DNA of 64,000 bases. Source: WHSP01 sp040905505. GTDB taxonomy: Bacteria > Gemmatimonadota > Gemmatimonadetes > Longimicrobiales > Longimicrobiaceae. Numbering within the stretch: position 1 is the stretch's first letter; each line of letters opens with the position of its first letter. Below the pieces are notes generated by a model. It searched no databases and was not told where the DNA came from. It saw only the letters and a list, made by a program, of their open reading frames with translations. Location of the stretch: NCBI GenBank assembly GCA_040905505.1, contig JBBDRL010000084.1, positions 1-64,000 on the forward strand. Reading direction: 5' to 3'. This document shows positions 7,200 through 15,830 of the stretch, piece after piece. The position numbers and the translations under genes were made by a program.

Positions 7200-10054
7200 G
7201 CTCAGCGATCCATCTCACGGTCCGACTGTGGCGAGCAAGCGGGTATGCCATCGCAGCCCTGTTGTCAGTGGCACTTCCGGTACTGTTCAGCTCGCCCGCT
7301 TCGGCCCAGGAGGCTTACGTCACCGGTTCGGTCCGGGCGCAGGGCGGCGCCGCCGTCTCAGGCGTCACCGTTCTGGAAACCACGTCCGGGGCCAGTGGCT
7401 CGTCCGACGAAGCAGGCCGCTTCTCGCTGGAGGTCCCTAGCGGCCGCCCCCTCACGCTCCGGCTCAGCCACCCCGGCTTCGTCGGCGAGCGGCTCGAGCT
7501 GGACCCGCTCGATCCGGGTGCAACGCGCCGGATTGCGCTGACGCTCGCCCAGCTCTACTCGCTCGACGCCGTGGCGGTCACGACGCCTCGGCAGCGGCCA
7601 CTGCTCAACACCAGCGACGGCGAGACGGGCGGGACCATCGAGGGGCGCGAGCTCACGGCATTGCCGGTCGACGCCCGGGATCCGCTCAGATTGGCCTTTC
7701 AGGTGCCCGGCGTCGCCCAATCGACCGGCTTCTTCGGTGATGCCCCGCCCCTCACGATCGGTGGTGGGAATGCGCTCTACACGCAGTATTCGGTCGACGG
7801 CTTCGACAACAACGAGGGCTTCCTCGGCGGCCCGCGGGTCGATCTGCCGCTCGCGGCGATCAGCCGCCTCTCCGTGCTGACGAGCACCTACTCGGTTCTC
7901 CACGGGCGAAGCCCGGACGGCCTGGTGGTCGCCCAAACCCGTAGCGGCTCCGATCGCTGGACGGGCGAGACGTTCGTGTTCGGTCGCCCCGGCGTCCCGC
8001 TCGACGCATCACCACGCTTTACGCCCGCGGGGGTGGACCCCGACGGCTTCCGCAGGTTTCAGCTCGGCGGCTCCGCCGGCGGGCCTCTCCGTGTCGGCCG
8101 TACCTTCCTTTTCGGCGCCGCCGAATACTCGAACGAACGCGAGGATCGCATCGGATCAACCGCCCGCACCGACTTTCTCGGTAGCGAGCTTCGCGAGACC
8201 TGGAAACTGTTCGGCAGGCTCGACCACGGATGGTCGGATGCTCAGACCACGACGGTGCGATTCGCCCTCAGCGACGTCAACCGCGCCGGCCAGGGCGGCG
8301 GCGTCATCGTCCCCGAGGCGGACATCACCACCCGACGCGTCGGCTCACTGCTCAACGCCACCCACTCCACGACCTTCGCAGACGGCACGGCGAGCAACAG
8401 GTTCACCGCACTGCTGGGCACCTTTCACTGGGACTTCCCACCGACGCGCAGCTCCCTCGACATCCCGCAGGTGACGATCGTATCGCCCGACCTCGTCACG
8501 GTCGAGGCGGTAGTGGGCAGTAGCAACTACGTCTTCGACGAGCGCGAGACTCAACTTCAGCTGAGGAACGTTTTCGAGGCGCGGATCGGGGAGCGGCATA
8601 CGATTCGACTGGGGGGAGACGTGGTAGCGTCGCGCTTCGAGTTGTCTGCGGCATCGACCGGTCCGAGGGGATCGTACACGGTGGTGAACGAGGGGAACAT
8701 CGTGGCGACGGGAGCTCTCCCGTCCATTCGAAATATCCCCGCGGACGTTCGGGTACTGCGGTACACCATCGACGCTCGGCCGCAGCAGGTGGACCTGACG
8801 CAGACGCTTTGGAGCGCGTTCGTCGAGGATAGCTGGCGGGCGACTCCGCGGCTCACCCTGAACCTGGGGCTTCGGTGGGATTACGACGACATCACCTCGC
8901 GGGGCGAGAGCGATCCGGACCTGGACAACTTCCAGCCGCGGGGCAGCTTCAACTGGTTGGCTGGTCCGACGTCCGTGATCCGGGGTGGTCTGGGTCTGTA
9001 CACCGGCAAGCTCCCGTACGCGGTGTATTCGGACGCGGTCCAGTTCGGACCGGAAGGCAACGCGGTACTGACGTTCGAGGGCGAGGACCATCCCCCGCCC
9101 GCCTTTGGGGCTGGGCCGGATGCATCGGAGCTCGATCCGGCGAGCCGTCCCTTTCCACCACGTGAGATCCGGCGACTGTTCGCCCGTGGGCTCGAGCAGC
9201 CCTACAGCGTGCAGGCGGCTCTGGGCTATCAGTACGACTACCGGGAGGAGTGGGGGTTCTCGGTGGATGGAATCTGGATCGAGACGTACGACCTGCCGCG
9301 CTCCTGGGATCTGAACGCGATCACACGCCCGCTGACGGCGGCGGACACCGTCCACCGATCGGTCGGATGGGGCGATCAGTGGCGGCCGGTGACGCCGGTG
9401 TCAAACTCGTATCGCCGCCTCACGACGACGGATACGGGGGGCCGCGCGCGTCACCTCGCCCTCCATATCAACGGACGTCGACGGGTCACGCAGCGGCTTG
9501 CGATGGAAGGCAGCTACGTGCTCTCGCGTTCCCGTAACGATACAGAGGATATCAACTTCAACGCCACGAGCGGCAACGACTTCGCGGCGGAATGGGCCGA
9601 TGGGATCAACGACCGCCGGCACCACGTGACGATCCGGGGGATCCTCGAGCCGGTTCGGCGGGCGCGCCTCGCGGTGGTGGCGGATTACCAGACGGGGTCG
9701 CCGATCAACCGGGTCGCACATTTTCGCGACCTGGACGGTTCGGGGCCGATCTACGGAGAGGGATTCGTCGGCAACTACGACCGATTCCCAGGCGTTCGCC
9801 GGAACGCCGAGCGCCTGCCCGACGCCTTTCTGCTGAACGGCTCCGCTGCCTTCGTGATCCCATCGGGCGGGGGGCAGATCGAGCTCGGCCTCGAGGTGTT
9901 CAACGCGCTCAATTCGCGACTGGTCTCAGGATTCGCGAATGGGATACCGGGTGGCGGCCCGCGAACGCAGGTCGGTCGGCCGGGTGATCCCATCACGTAC
10001 ACGAACGGGGGGCCCTCAAGGCAGTTTCAGCTCTCACTGCGCTGGCTGTGGTGA
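7196..10054 (+). CDS. TonB-dependent outer-membrane receptor with carboxypeptidase-like N-domain
   Basis: About 952 residues. No ATG or GTG lies near the signal peptide; a TTG at 7196 overlapping the previous stop gives a good signal sequence ending in SSPASAQ. After it come a carboxypeptidase-regulatory-like beta domain (about 45-125), a plug domain (QVPGVAQS, GNALYTQYSVDGFDN) and a 22-strand-type barrel ending in the aromatic LRWLW expected of outer-membrane proteins. It imports an unknown ligand using TonB energy. The stop overlaps the start of the binding-protein gene, so receptor and ABC importer probably share a substrate. Confidence 0.88.
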   Translation: MSSAIHLTVRLWRASGYAIAALLSVALPVLFSSPASAQEAYVTGSVRAQGGAAVSGVTVLETTSGASGSSDEAGRFSLEVPSGRPLTLRLSHPGFVGERLELDPLDPGATRRIALTLAQLYSLDAVAVTTPRQRPLLNTSDGETGGTIEGRELTALPVDARDPLRLAFQVPGVAQSTGFFGDAPPLTIGGGNALYTQYSVDGFDNNEGFLGGPRVDLPLAAISRLSVLTSTYSVLHGRSPDGLVVAQTRSGSDRWTGETFVFGRPGVPLDASPRFTPAGVDPDGFRRFQLGGSAGGPLRVGRTFLFGAAEYSNEREDRIGSTARTDFLGSELRETWKLFGRLDHGWSDAQTTTVRFALSDVNRAGQGGGVIVPEADITTRRVGSLLNATHSTTFADGTASNRFTALLGTFHWDFPPTRSSLDIPQVTIVSPDLVTVEAVVGSSNYVFDERETQLQLRNVFEARIGERHTIRLGGDVVASRFELSAASTGPRGSYTVVNEGNIVATGALPSIRNIPADVRVLRYTIDARPQQVDLTQTLWSAFVEDSWRATPRLTLNLGLRWDYDDITSRGESDPDLDNFQPRGSFNWLAGPTSVIRGGLGLYTGKLPYAVYSDAVQFGPEGNAVLTFEGEDHPPPAFGAGPDASELDPASRPFPPREIRRLFARGLEQPYSVQAALGYQYDYREEWGFSVDGIWIETYDLPRSWDLNAITRPLTAADTVHRSVGWGDQWRPVTPVSNSYRRLTTTDTGGRARHLALHINGRRRVTQRLAMEGSYVLSRSRNDTEDINFNATSGNDFAAEWADGINDRRHHVTIRGILEPVRRARLAVVADYQTGSPINRVAHFRDLDGSGPIYGEGFVGNYDRFPGVRRNAERLPDAFLLNGSAAFVIPSGGGQIELGLEVFNALNSRLVSGFANGIPGGGPRTQVGRPGDPITYTNGGPSRQFQLSLRWLW

Positions 10055-11325
10055 GCTCCGCGGGCGCGGGTCCGCGGCTGCCGCGAGCGGCGCTCGCCAG
10101 GAAGAGCCGAGGAGGCGCGTGGCTGGGCGTCCTGCTCGTGCTCCTCACCGCATGTGGCGATGCGAGGCGGGCGGGGCCATCGGCCGCCGATCTGGCCGCG
10201 GGCCCATGGGAGGACGTCGTTTTGGCGGCGGAGGGAACTCGCGTCGTCTGGCGGATGTGGCGTGGGGATCCCTCCATCAATGCATTCGTGGATGAGTGGG
10301 TCGCGCCCCGCGTCCGCGACCGTTACGGCATCGAATTGATCGCCGTCGAAGGGAGCGGCCAGGAGCTGGTCAATCAGCTGGCGGTCGAGCGGCAAGCGGA
10401 GGCTCGGGGCGCATCGGACCTGCTGTGGATCAACGGGGAGACCTTTCACAACCTTCGCCGGATGGATCTGCTCGACGGTCCGTGGTCCGGGTCCCTACCG
10501 AATTCGGCAGCCGTCGATTCGACGTCGCCCATCATCGCCCGGGATTTCGAGCAGGACCCGGCCGGCTTCGAATCGCCGTGGGGACGTGTCCAGTTCGCGC
10601 TGATCTACGACGCTCGACGCACGCCGGATCCGCCCCGCAGCTTCGCCGATCTGGGGCTGTGGATCTTGGAGAATCCCGGGCGGTTCACCCACGACCAGTC
10701 GTTCACGGGGATCACGTTCCTGAAGATGTTGATGTACTCCCTGGGCGGCGGCGTGGAGGCGTTTCAGGGGGGATTCGACGAGGAGAGCTACGCGGTGGCG
10801 AGCGAGCGCGTCTGGCGATGGGTGGAAATGCGACGGGACGCCTTCTGGCGAAGTGGCTTGGCCTACCCGCAGGAGGTTGCCGAGCTACACCGGCTGTTCG
10901 CGAATGGCGAGGTTGATTTTTCCATGTCCAACAACGAGAACGAGGTGATCACGAAAGTGCGGCAAGGAACGCTGCCGTCAACGGCACGGCCACTCCTGCT
11001 GCGCGACGGCACGATCGCGAACACCCACTTTGTGGGCATCGCGTTCAATGCGCCCAATCCCGCGGGCGCCATGCTCGTGGCGGACTTCCTCCTGTCGCCC
11101 GAGGCGCAGCTCCAGAAGCTGCGGCCGGAGGTGTGGGCGGACGGCACCGTCCTGGACGTGGACCGACTCGACCCCGAGTGGCGGGAACGTTTCGCGGATG
11201 TCGCTGACGACCCGCGCGCCCTCTCGAGAGATTCTCTGCGGAGGTACGCCGTCCCCGAAGTTGCTCCGGAGTATCACGAGCGACTCGCCTCCGACTGGCG
11301 GAGCCGAATACGCGACCGCCCGTGA
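10048..11325 (+). CDS. ABC transporter substrate-binding lipoprotein, YnjB-like
   Basis: The 425-residue protein starts at one of two adjacent GTG codons (10048 or 10051) overlapping the receptor stop. It has a hydrophobic stretch ending in lipobox LLTACGD (Cys36 or so), then a type-II periplasmic binding fold. Similarity is to the E. coli YnjB / thiamine-iron-polyamine binding group (segments LLWINGETFHNL, SPWGRVQFALIYD, FSMSNNENEV). Substrate is unknown. The context (receptor before, two permeases and ATPase after, all overlapping) makes it the periplasmic carrier of one import system. Confidence 0.85.
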   Translation: MVSSAGAGPRLPRAALARKSRGGAWLGVLLVLLTACGDARRAGPSAADLAAGPWEDVVLAAEGTRVVWRMWRGDPSINAFVDEWVAPRVRDRYGIELIAVEGSGQELVNQLAVERQAEARGASDLLWINGETFHNLRRMDLLDGPWSGSLPNSAAVDSTSPIIARDFEQDPAGFESPWGRVQFALIYDARRTPDPPRSFADLGLWILENPGRFTHDQSFTGITFLKMLMYSLGGGVEAFQGGFDEESYAVASERVWRWVEMRRDAFWRSGLAYPQEVAELHRLFANGEVDFSMSNNENEVITKVRQGTLPSTARPLLLRDGTIANTHFVGIAFNAPNPAGAMLVADFLLSPEAQLQKLRPEVWADGTVLDVDRLDPEWRERFADVADDPRALSRDSLRRYAVPEVAPEYHERLASDWRSRIRDRP

Positions 11326-12170
11326 CCACCTCCAGTCGCGGGCTCCTCGCAGCACTCATCGTGGCTGCGCCGGTCCTCGTCGGCATCACGCACGCGATGC
11401 TCGCCGCCTTCGGGCTGACCGGTTTGGCGGGGATCGAGCCGGGCTGGGGTCGCGCCCATGCAGTGTTGACGGACGTGACGACCTGGCGGAGCCTGGCCTG
11501 GTCGCTCTGGGCGGCCGCCGCCTCCACCGTACTCGCGTTCGCGGGCGCGGTTCTCATCGCGAGCCTCTTCCGCTCGTCCAGCCGGACGGACGCGTTGGCC
11601 CGGGCACTGGCCACTCTCCCGCTGGCGGTGCCTCACGTAGCCGCCGCGTTCGTCGGACTCCTGATCCTCGGCCAGAGCGGGGTTCTGGCGCGGATCTCCT
11701 ACGCCTTCGGCTGGATCGCGACACCGGCCGACTTCCCGGCACTCGTCTACGACCCGGCCGGGACCGCCTTCATCATGACGCTCGCGGCGAAGGAGCTGCC
11801 CTTTCTGGCGTTGATCGCCTTTTCCCTCCTGGCTTCAGAGACCGACCGGCTCGAGGAGACGGCGCGGAGCCTCGGGGCGGGTCCGCTCGAGGTGTTCCGA
11901 CACGTCACGTTTCCCCTTCTGTGGCGAGGTCTGCTCCCGGCAACCGTAGCGGTCTTCGTATTCGTCTTCGGTACCTACGAGGCCGCCGCCATGCTCGGCC
12001 CCTCGCGACCGACACCGCTCCCCGTGCTCGCCATGGAGCGCTATGCCGGGGCCTCGCTGGCACAGCGGGCCGACGCGTTCGTGCTCTCCCTCCTCGCCCT
12101 CGTGCTCGCCCTGGCTGCCGTAGCCGCTCACGAGCTCCTGAGACGTCGCCGCTGGGAGGTCGCCGGCTGA
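11322..12170 (+). CDS. ABC transporter permease 1, YnjC N-half-like
   Basis: A 282-residue inner-membrane protein with about six spans. The start is a GTG inside the binding-protein stop. The EAA-type loop that contacts the ATPase reads EETARSLGAGPLEVFRHVTF. In E. coli the corresponding YnjC is one long double permease; here the two halves are separate genes. The gene stops with a TGATG overlap to permease 2. Confidence 0.88.
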   Translation: MTTSSRGLLAALIVAAPVLVGITHAMLAAFGLTGLAGIEPGWGRAHAVLTDVTTWRSLAWSLWAAAASTVLAFAGAVLIASLFRSSSRTDALARALATLPLAVPHVAAAFVGLLILGQSGVLARISYAFGWIATPADFPALVYDPAGTAFIMTLAAKELPFLALIAFSLLASETDRLEETARSLGAGPLEVFRHVTFPLLWRGLLPATVAVFVFVFGTYEAAAMLGPSRPTPLPVLAMERYAGASLAQRADAFVLSLLALVLALAAVAAHELLRRRRWEVAG

Positions 12171-12976
12171 TGACGCTCGGCTCTGCGCGTACCCCCCTGC
12201 GATCGTTGCTCCTCACGGGGCTCGGCATTCTCGCGGTCGCTCCGCTGCTGCTCCTGCTCATTACGTCGATCTCCCGGAGCTGGTTCTGGCCGGCCCTGCT
12301 GCCGGTCCCCTCCGCTGACTCCTGGGCGGCGCTGATCGCGGGGACGAGCGGCGGCCGGCTCTCCGGCGCTGCCCTCAACAGCCTCGCCCTGGCCCTCGCG
12401 ACAGGGTTGCTCGCGAGCGCTCTCTCACTCCCCCTCGGCCGTGCACTGGCCGGCCTGCGCGGCTGGCGCCGCAGCCTGGGTGCGGGCGCCGCGTTCCTGC
12501 CCGTCGCCGCGCCTCCCATCGCGCTCGGCATCGGCCTCCAGTTCACGTTTCTGACGTTGGGCCTCGGCGGATCCTTCATGGGAGTCCTCCTCGCCCATCT
12601 TGTTCCGGCCCTCGGCTATGCCACTCTCTACTTCCTCGGCGTCTTCGCCGTATACGACGACCGCCTCGAGGACGAGGCACGCACGCTCGGCGCCTCGCCG
12701 ACGCAGGTCTTCCGGCGCGTCACCCTGCCGCGCCTCGGCCGCCCGCTCCTCGAGGCAGCTCTCCTGGGGTTCCTCGTATCGTGGGCCCAGGTGCCCCTGA
12801 CGATTCTCGTCGGCCAGGGCCTCGTGCCGACCCTCGCCGTCGAGGTCCTCGGCCTCGTCCAGTCCGGCCAGGACGCCCTCGCCGCTACCGGGTCCCTACT
12901 GCTCATTATCCCGGCCATCTTCATGCTCATGGCCGCGGCGCTCGCCATTCGCCGTGTCGAAGCCGTGCCGGTATGA
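12170..12976 (+). CDS. ABC transporter permease 2, YnjC C-half-like
   Basis: The 268-residue protein has about six membrane spans and its own EAA loop, DEARTLGASPTQVFRRVTL. The ATG at 12170 shares its A with the stop of permease 1 (TGATG), and its end shares ATGA with the ATPase start, so translation is probably coupled. It forms the heterodimeric channel with permease 1. Confidence 0.88.
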   Translation: MTLGSARTPLRSLLLTGLGILAVAPLLLLLITSISRSWFWPALLPVPSADSWAALIAGTSGGRLSGAALNSLALALATGLLASALSLPLGRALAGLRGWRRSLGAGAAFLPVAAPPIALGIGLQFTFLTLGLGGSFMGVLLAHLVPALGYATLYFLGVFAVYDDRLEDEARTLGASPTQVFRRVTLPRLGRPLLEAALLGFLVSWAQVPLTILVGQGLVPTLAVEVLGLVQSGQDALAATGSLLLIIPAIFMLMAAALAIRRVEAVPV

Positions 12977-14010
12977 CCCGTCACCCGGCGCTCCGACTCG
13001 ACGGCCTCGAAGTTCGTTTCGGCGACCGGCCCGGCCTGGCACCGCTCTCATTCGCCGTGAAGCGCGGTGAGCGCCTTGCCGTCGTCGGTACCTCGGGTGC
13101 CGGTAAGAGCTCTCTACTCCGGACCATCGCGGGTCTTCAGCCCCACGGCGCCGGCTCGGTCTTCATCGAGGGTCGGGACTGCACCGACCTTCCTCCGGAA
13201 GGACGAGGCTCCGTGTACCTTCATCAGACGCCGCTCCTCTTTCCGCACCTGAACGTCAGCGGCAATGTGGCATTCCCACTGCGCGTCCGGAAACTCCCCC
13301 GGGCCGTGATCCAGCGGCGCGTTCGGGACGTTCTGCACGCGCTCGGAGTCGCGGACCTCGCCGCGCGTACCCCCGCCTCCCTCAGCGGCGGCCAGCGTCA
13401 TCGGGTCGCCCTCGCCCGGGCCATCGCCGCTCAACCGCCCGTTCTGCTTCTCGACGAGCCGCTCGCCTCGCTGGACCCGCCCCTTCGAGCCGAGGCCCGC
13501 GACGCGATCCTCAACGCCACGAACGACTACGCGCCAGCCGTGATCCTGGTCACTCACGACCTTGCCGAGGCCGGCTGGCTCGCGGACCGGATCGGCGTCA
13601 TTCTCGACGGCCGCCTCGCTCAGCTGACCTCCCCCGACATCCTCTTCACCCGCCCCGTGTCACCGGCCGTCGCCTCCTTCGTCGGCTTCAGCAATCGGCT
13701 GGACGGAATCATAGACGATGGCGGGATCTTCCGGGCGGGTCCCCTTGCACTGCCCTTGCCCACCAACTTCAACGGACCCGCCGTCCTCCTGTTCAGGCCA
13801 GAGGCCGTGCGCGTCACAGGCGAGGGATCTCTTCAGGCAAGAGTCCTCGATGTCCACTTCGCTCCAGGAACGGTGCGCCTTCACCTGCGCCTCAACGAGC
13901 TCGAGTTTCAGGCCGAATGCACCCTCCCGAGTAGCCGCGCCATCAGCGGCGGAATCGTCGCGTTCGAGCTCGACCCCCAGCACCTGGTCCTGTTCCCGGC
14001 TTCAACCTGA
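12973..14010 (+). CDS. ABC transporter ATP-binding protein, YnjD/PotA-type
   Basis: 345 residues. The ATPase domain has Walker A GTSGAGKSS, Q-loop HQTPLLF, signature LSGGQRHRVALARA, Walker B VLLLDEP, D-loop SLDPP and switch VTHD. A C-terminal regulatory beta domain of about 110 residues, as in the MOI/TOBE class of importers, follows (GPAVLLFRPEAVRV). It powers the importer encoded upstream. Start ATG overlaps the permease 2 stop. This is the last gene of the operon; no clear terminator hairpin follows. Confidence 0.9.
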   Translation: MTRHPALRLDGLEVRFGDRPGLAPLSFAVKRGERLAVVGTSGAGKSSLLRTIAGLQPHGAGSVFIEGRDCTDLPPEGRGSVYLHQTPLLFPHLNVSGNVAFPLRVRKLPRAVIQRRVRDVLHALGVADLAARTPASLSGGQRHRVALARAIAAQPPVLLLDEPLASLDPPLRAEARDAILNATNDYAPAVILVTHDLAEAGWLADRIGVILDGRLAQLTSPDILFTRPVSPAVASFVGFSNRLDGIIDDGGIFRAGPLALPLPTNFNGPAVLLFRPEAVRVTGEGSLQARVLDVHFAPGTVRLHLRLNELEFQAECTLPSSRAISGGIVAFELDPQHLVLFPAST

Positions 14011-14264
14011 TACCCCCGGCCATATCCAGCTCGTCAGCGCCCTGCGGCGTTCCGAACGGTCGAGCGCTCCGGAAATTCGTAAGAAACTGCTGTCGTGCTC
14101 GCCTGATTCTTGCGACTAGCAACATAGCAGCGAAACACGGCTGGGCAGAAGCGAAAAATCGCGTGGATTGGGCGTACAGGGAGGATTCGAGCCGTTCGTT
14201 AAGTATTGGTTAATGCCGGGCAGGAACGGTGGTTGTCAGGGCTGATTATCGTTAAGTTTATCGT

Positions 14265-14963
14265 ATGAATACAAAGACCACACGTCGATACACGGCCAGT
14301 CCGCGGCGATTCGCGGAGCGTCGTCCTGCGGGGCGGGGGTCCAGGATTGTGACGGTGGACGAAGAGACGAGACAGCCGCTCGCCGAGATGGCGGACGAGC
14401 AGCTATTCGAACGCTATCAGGGTGGGGACGAGGCTGCATTCAGCGAGATCGTAAGCCGCTACGAGCCCTCCATCAAGGGATTCCTTCACAAGCGGTTGAA
14501 GGACGAGGAGCGGGTTCAGGATCTGACGCAGGATACGTTTCTGCGGGTTCACCGGGCGCGTCAGCGGTACGATGCGAGCCGGAAGTTCTCGACCTGGATC
14601 TATACGATTGCGAGCAATCTGTTGAAGAACGAGTATCGCAACCGCTCTCGGCGGCGCGAGACGAGCTTCACGGACATGCGCAAGGAGTCGATGACGCAGA
14701 GTGCGCCGTCGCGACCGATCGAGTTCGAGAGTGACGGGCCCGATCCGGAGCGGGCGGCTTATCAACGGGAGCTACGCGAAGCGATTCGCGACGCGATCGA
14801 GCGGATGGACGAGCATCACCGCATACCGTTCGTGATGCGGGAAGTGGAGGACCGAACGTACGAGGAGATATCCGAGGCGATCGGTGTTCCGGTAGGGACT
14901 GTGAAGAGCCGACTCTTCCGCGCTCGGAACGCGTTCCAGCAGCTTTTCCCGGTGCCGGTCTGA
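14265..14963 (+). CDS. ECF-like sigma-70 family RNA polymerase sigma factor (copy A)
   Basis: 232 residues. Region 2 (about 45-130) contains YEPSIKGFLHKRLKDEERVQ, DLTQDTFLRVH and FSTWIYTIASNLLKNE; region 4 (about 170-232) contains EVEDRTYEEISEAIGVPVGTVKSR, the -35-binding helix-turn-helix. An unusual basic N-terminal extension of about 40 residues precedes region 2. No anti-sigma gene is adjacent. It is a close paralogue of the sigma factor at 56169. The 254-base region before it is AT-richer than the surroundings and probably holds the promoter; a hairpin terminator follows. Confidence 0.9.
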   Translation: MNTKTTRRYTASPRRFAERRPAGRGSRIVTVDEETRQPLAEMADEQLFERYQGGDEAAFSEIVSRYEPSIKGFLHKRLKDEERVQDLTQDTFLRVHRARQRYDASRKFSTWIYTIASNLLKNEYRNRSRRRETSFTDMRKESMTQSAPSRPIEFESDGPDPERAAYQRELREAIRDAIERMDEHHRIPFVMREVEDRTYEEISEAIGVPVGTVKSRLFRARNAFQQLFPVPV

Positions 14964-14986
14964 TCGGCAGATGACGGGCTAGGTGT

Positions 14987-15012
14987 AGAAAGAGCGCCGC
15001 GGCGCTCTTTCT
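14987..15012 (+). terminator. Intrinsic terminator of sigma factor A
   Basis: A perfect 26-base palindrome (13-base arms) 23 bases after the sigma factor stop, with the downstream arm ending in CTCTTTCT. The arm is symmetrical (leading AGAAAGAG), so it may act on both strands, also stopping the minus-strand Hsp20 remnant. Confidence 0.75.
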
Positions 15013-15290
15013 GTGCATCGGACCGGCGTCGCGAGGCAGAACGAACGATCGGCTGAACTGACCGTGACGGCGCTCGGTCAGATGCCATGTGTTGCGGTCG
15101 TTCTCACCCCTCCACGCTTCGCGCTTCTCGCCGCTGATCGCGAGCACGTTGTTCTCGATCCCTACGTCGAGGTCCTCGGGCCGAATGCCTGGCATCTCCA
15201 GTACGACGCGGATCTGATCCTTCGTTTCGACGACGTCCGCGAGAGGCGCTGGCGGCGGTCGGCGAGCTCTGACTTTCCCGTTTCACTCAT
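15013..15290 (-). pseudogene. Broken Hsp20/alpha-crystallin gene
   Basis: A small heat shock protein fragment. From the ATG at 15290 (overlapping the previous stop, after a plausible coupling site) the frame gives MSETGKSELADRR and then goes out of frame. A +1 shift enters a frame reading DVVETKDQIRVVLEMPGIRPEDLD, then ENNVLAISGEKREAW, ERRHGQFSRSFVLPRDA, the first two thirds of an alpha-crystallin domain. The last strands and the IXI tail are missing: the frame runs straight into the sigma-factor terminator hairpin. So there is both a frameshift and a 3' truncation. Confidence 0.65.
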
Positions 15291-15483
15291 TGCTGCTTCC
15301 CAGTTCAAGCGTGCGAATTGCCGCCTCCCGTCGCCGCGCATGGGGTGCATTCTCCATCGCCAGGAAGACGGTCTCGCTCCAGCCCTCCTCGTCCGCGAAG
15401 CCGAGAGCCGCGGCGAGTTCGCGAAGGTACTCCACCTCCAGCCCCCGCCGCTCGATTTCCGTGGCGATTTCCCGATCGTTCAT
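15283..15483 (-). CDS. Small hypothetical protein upstream of the Hsp20 remnant
   Basis: 66 residues, acidic and helical, no known domain, no membrane segment. GGAGG is well placed before the ATG at 15483. Its stop overlaps the Hsp20 remnant start by 8 bases, so the two were co-translated. Start and overlap make it a credible gene. Confidence 0.6.
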   Translation of the reverse strand: MNDREIATEIERRGLEVEYLRELAAALGFADEEGWSETVFLAMENAPHARRREAAIRTLELGSSNE

Positions 15484-15566
15484 GCGCGCTCCTCCATGGG
15501 AGGGACGGACGGATGGGCGGGAACAGCAGGGGGCGTGCTAGGCGGCCGCCGATTGCGAGCGAAGCG

Positions 15567-15683
15567 TCAATGCGCGGCCAGGGAGTATGCGAAAGCGGAG
15601 ACGATGAGAATCCATACGATGCCGAGCGCGAGCCCGACGAACGCGACCTTCAGGTCCGACCCACGTTCCTGCTGCGTTTCCAT
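15567..15683 (-). CDS. 38-residue single-span membrane microprotein
   Basis: Residues 1-11 are polar and charged (METQQERGSDLK); residues 12-37 form one hydrophobic helix (FVGLALGIVWILIVSAFAY). A strong GGAGGTGT site lies before the ATG. Too short for usual gene finders. It sits in the minus-strand group before the 66-residue gene. Function unknown. Confidence 0.55.
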   Translation of the reverse strand: METQQERGSDLKVAFVGLALGIVWILIVSAFAYSLAAH

Positions 15684-15830
15684 CGTGTCACACCTCCAGG
15701 AAGATCGAGCGCACCGATCGGTGCCGAGTGGCGCGAACGGACGGTGGTGTCCGCACGAAACCGCGTCATGTAAGCTCGAAAAGTAACATCCCCGCGCGAG
15801 CGGCGCGAGAGATGAGAGGGGGCGTCAAGA

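Noticed and set aside
14171..14190. GATTCGAGCC string like a tRNA T-loop
   Set aside because: No acceptor stem or anticodon arm can be formed around it.
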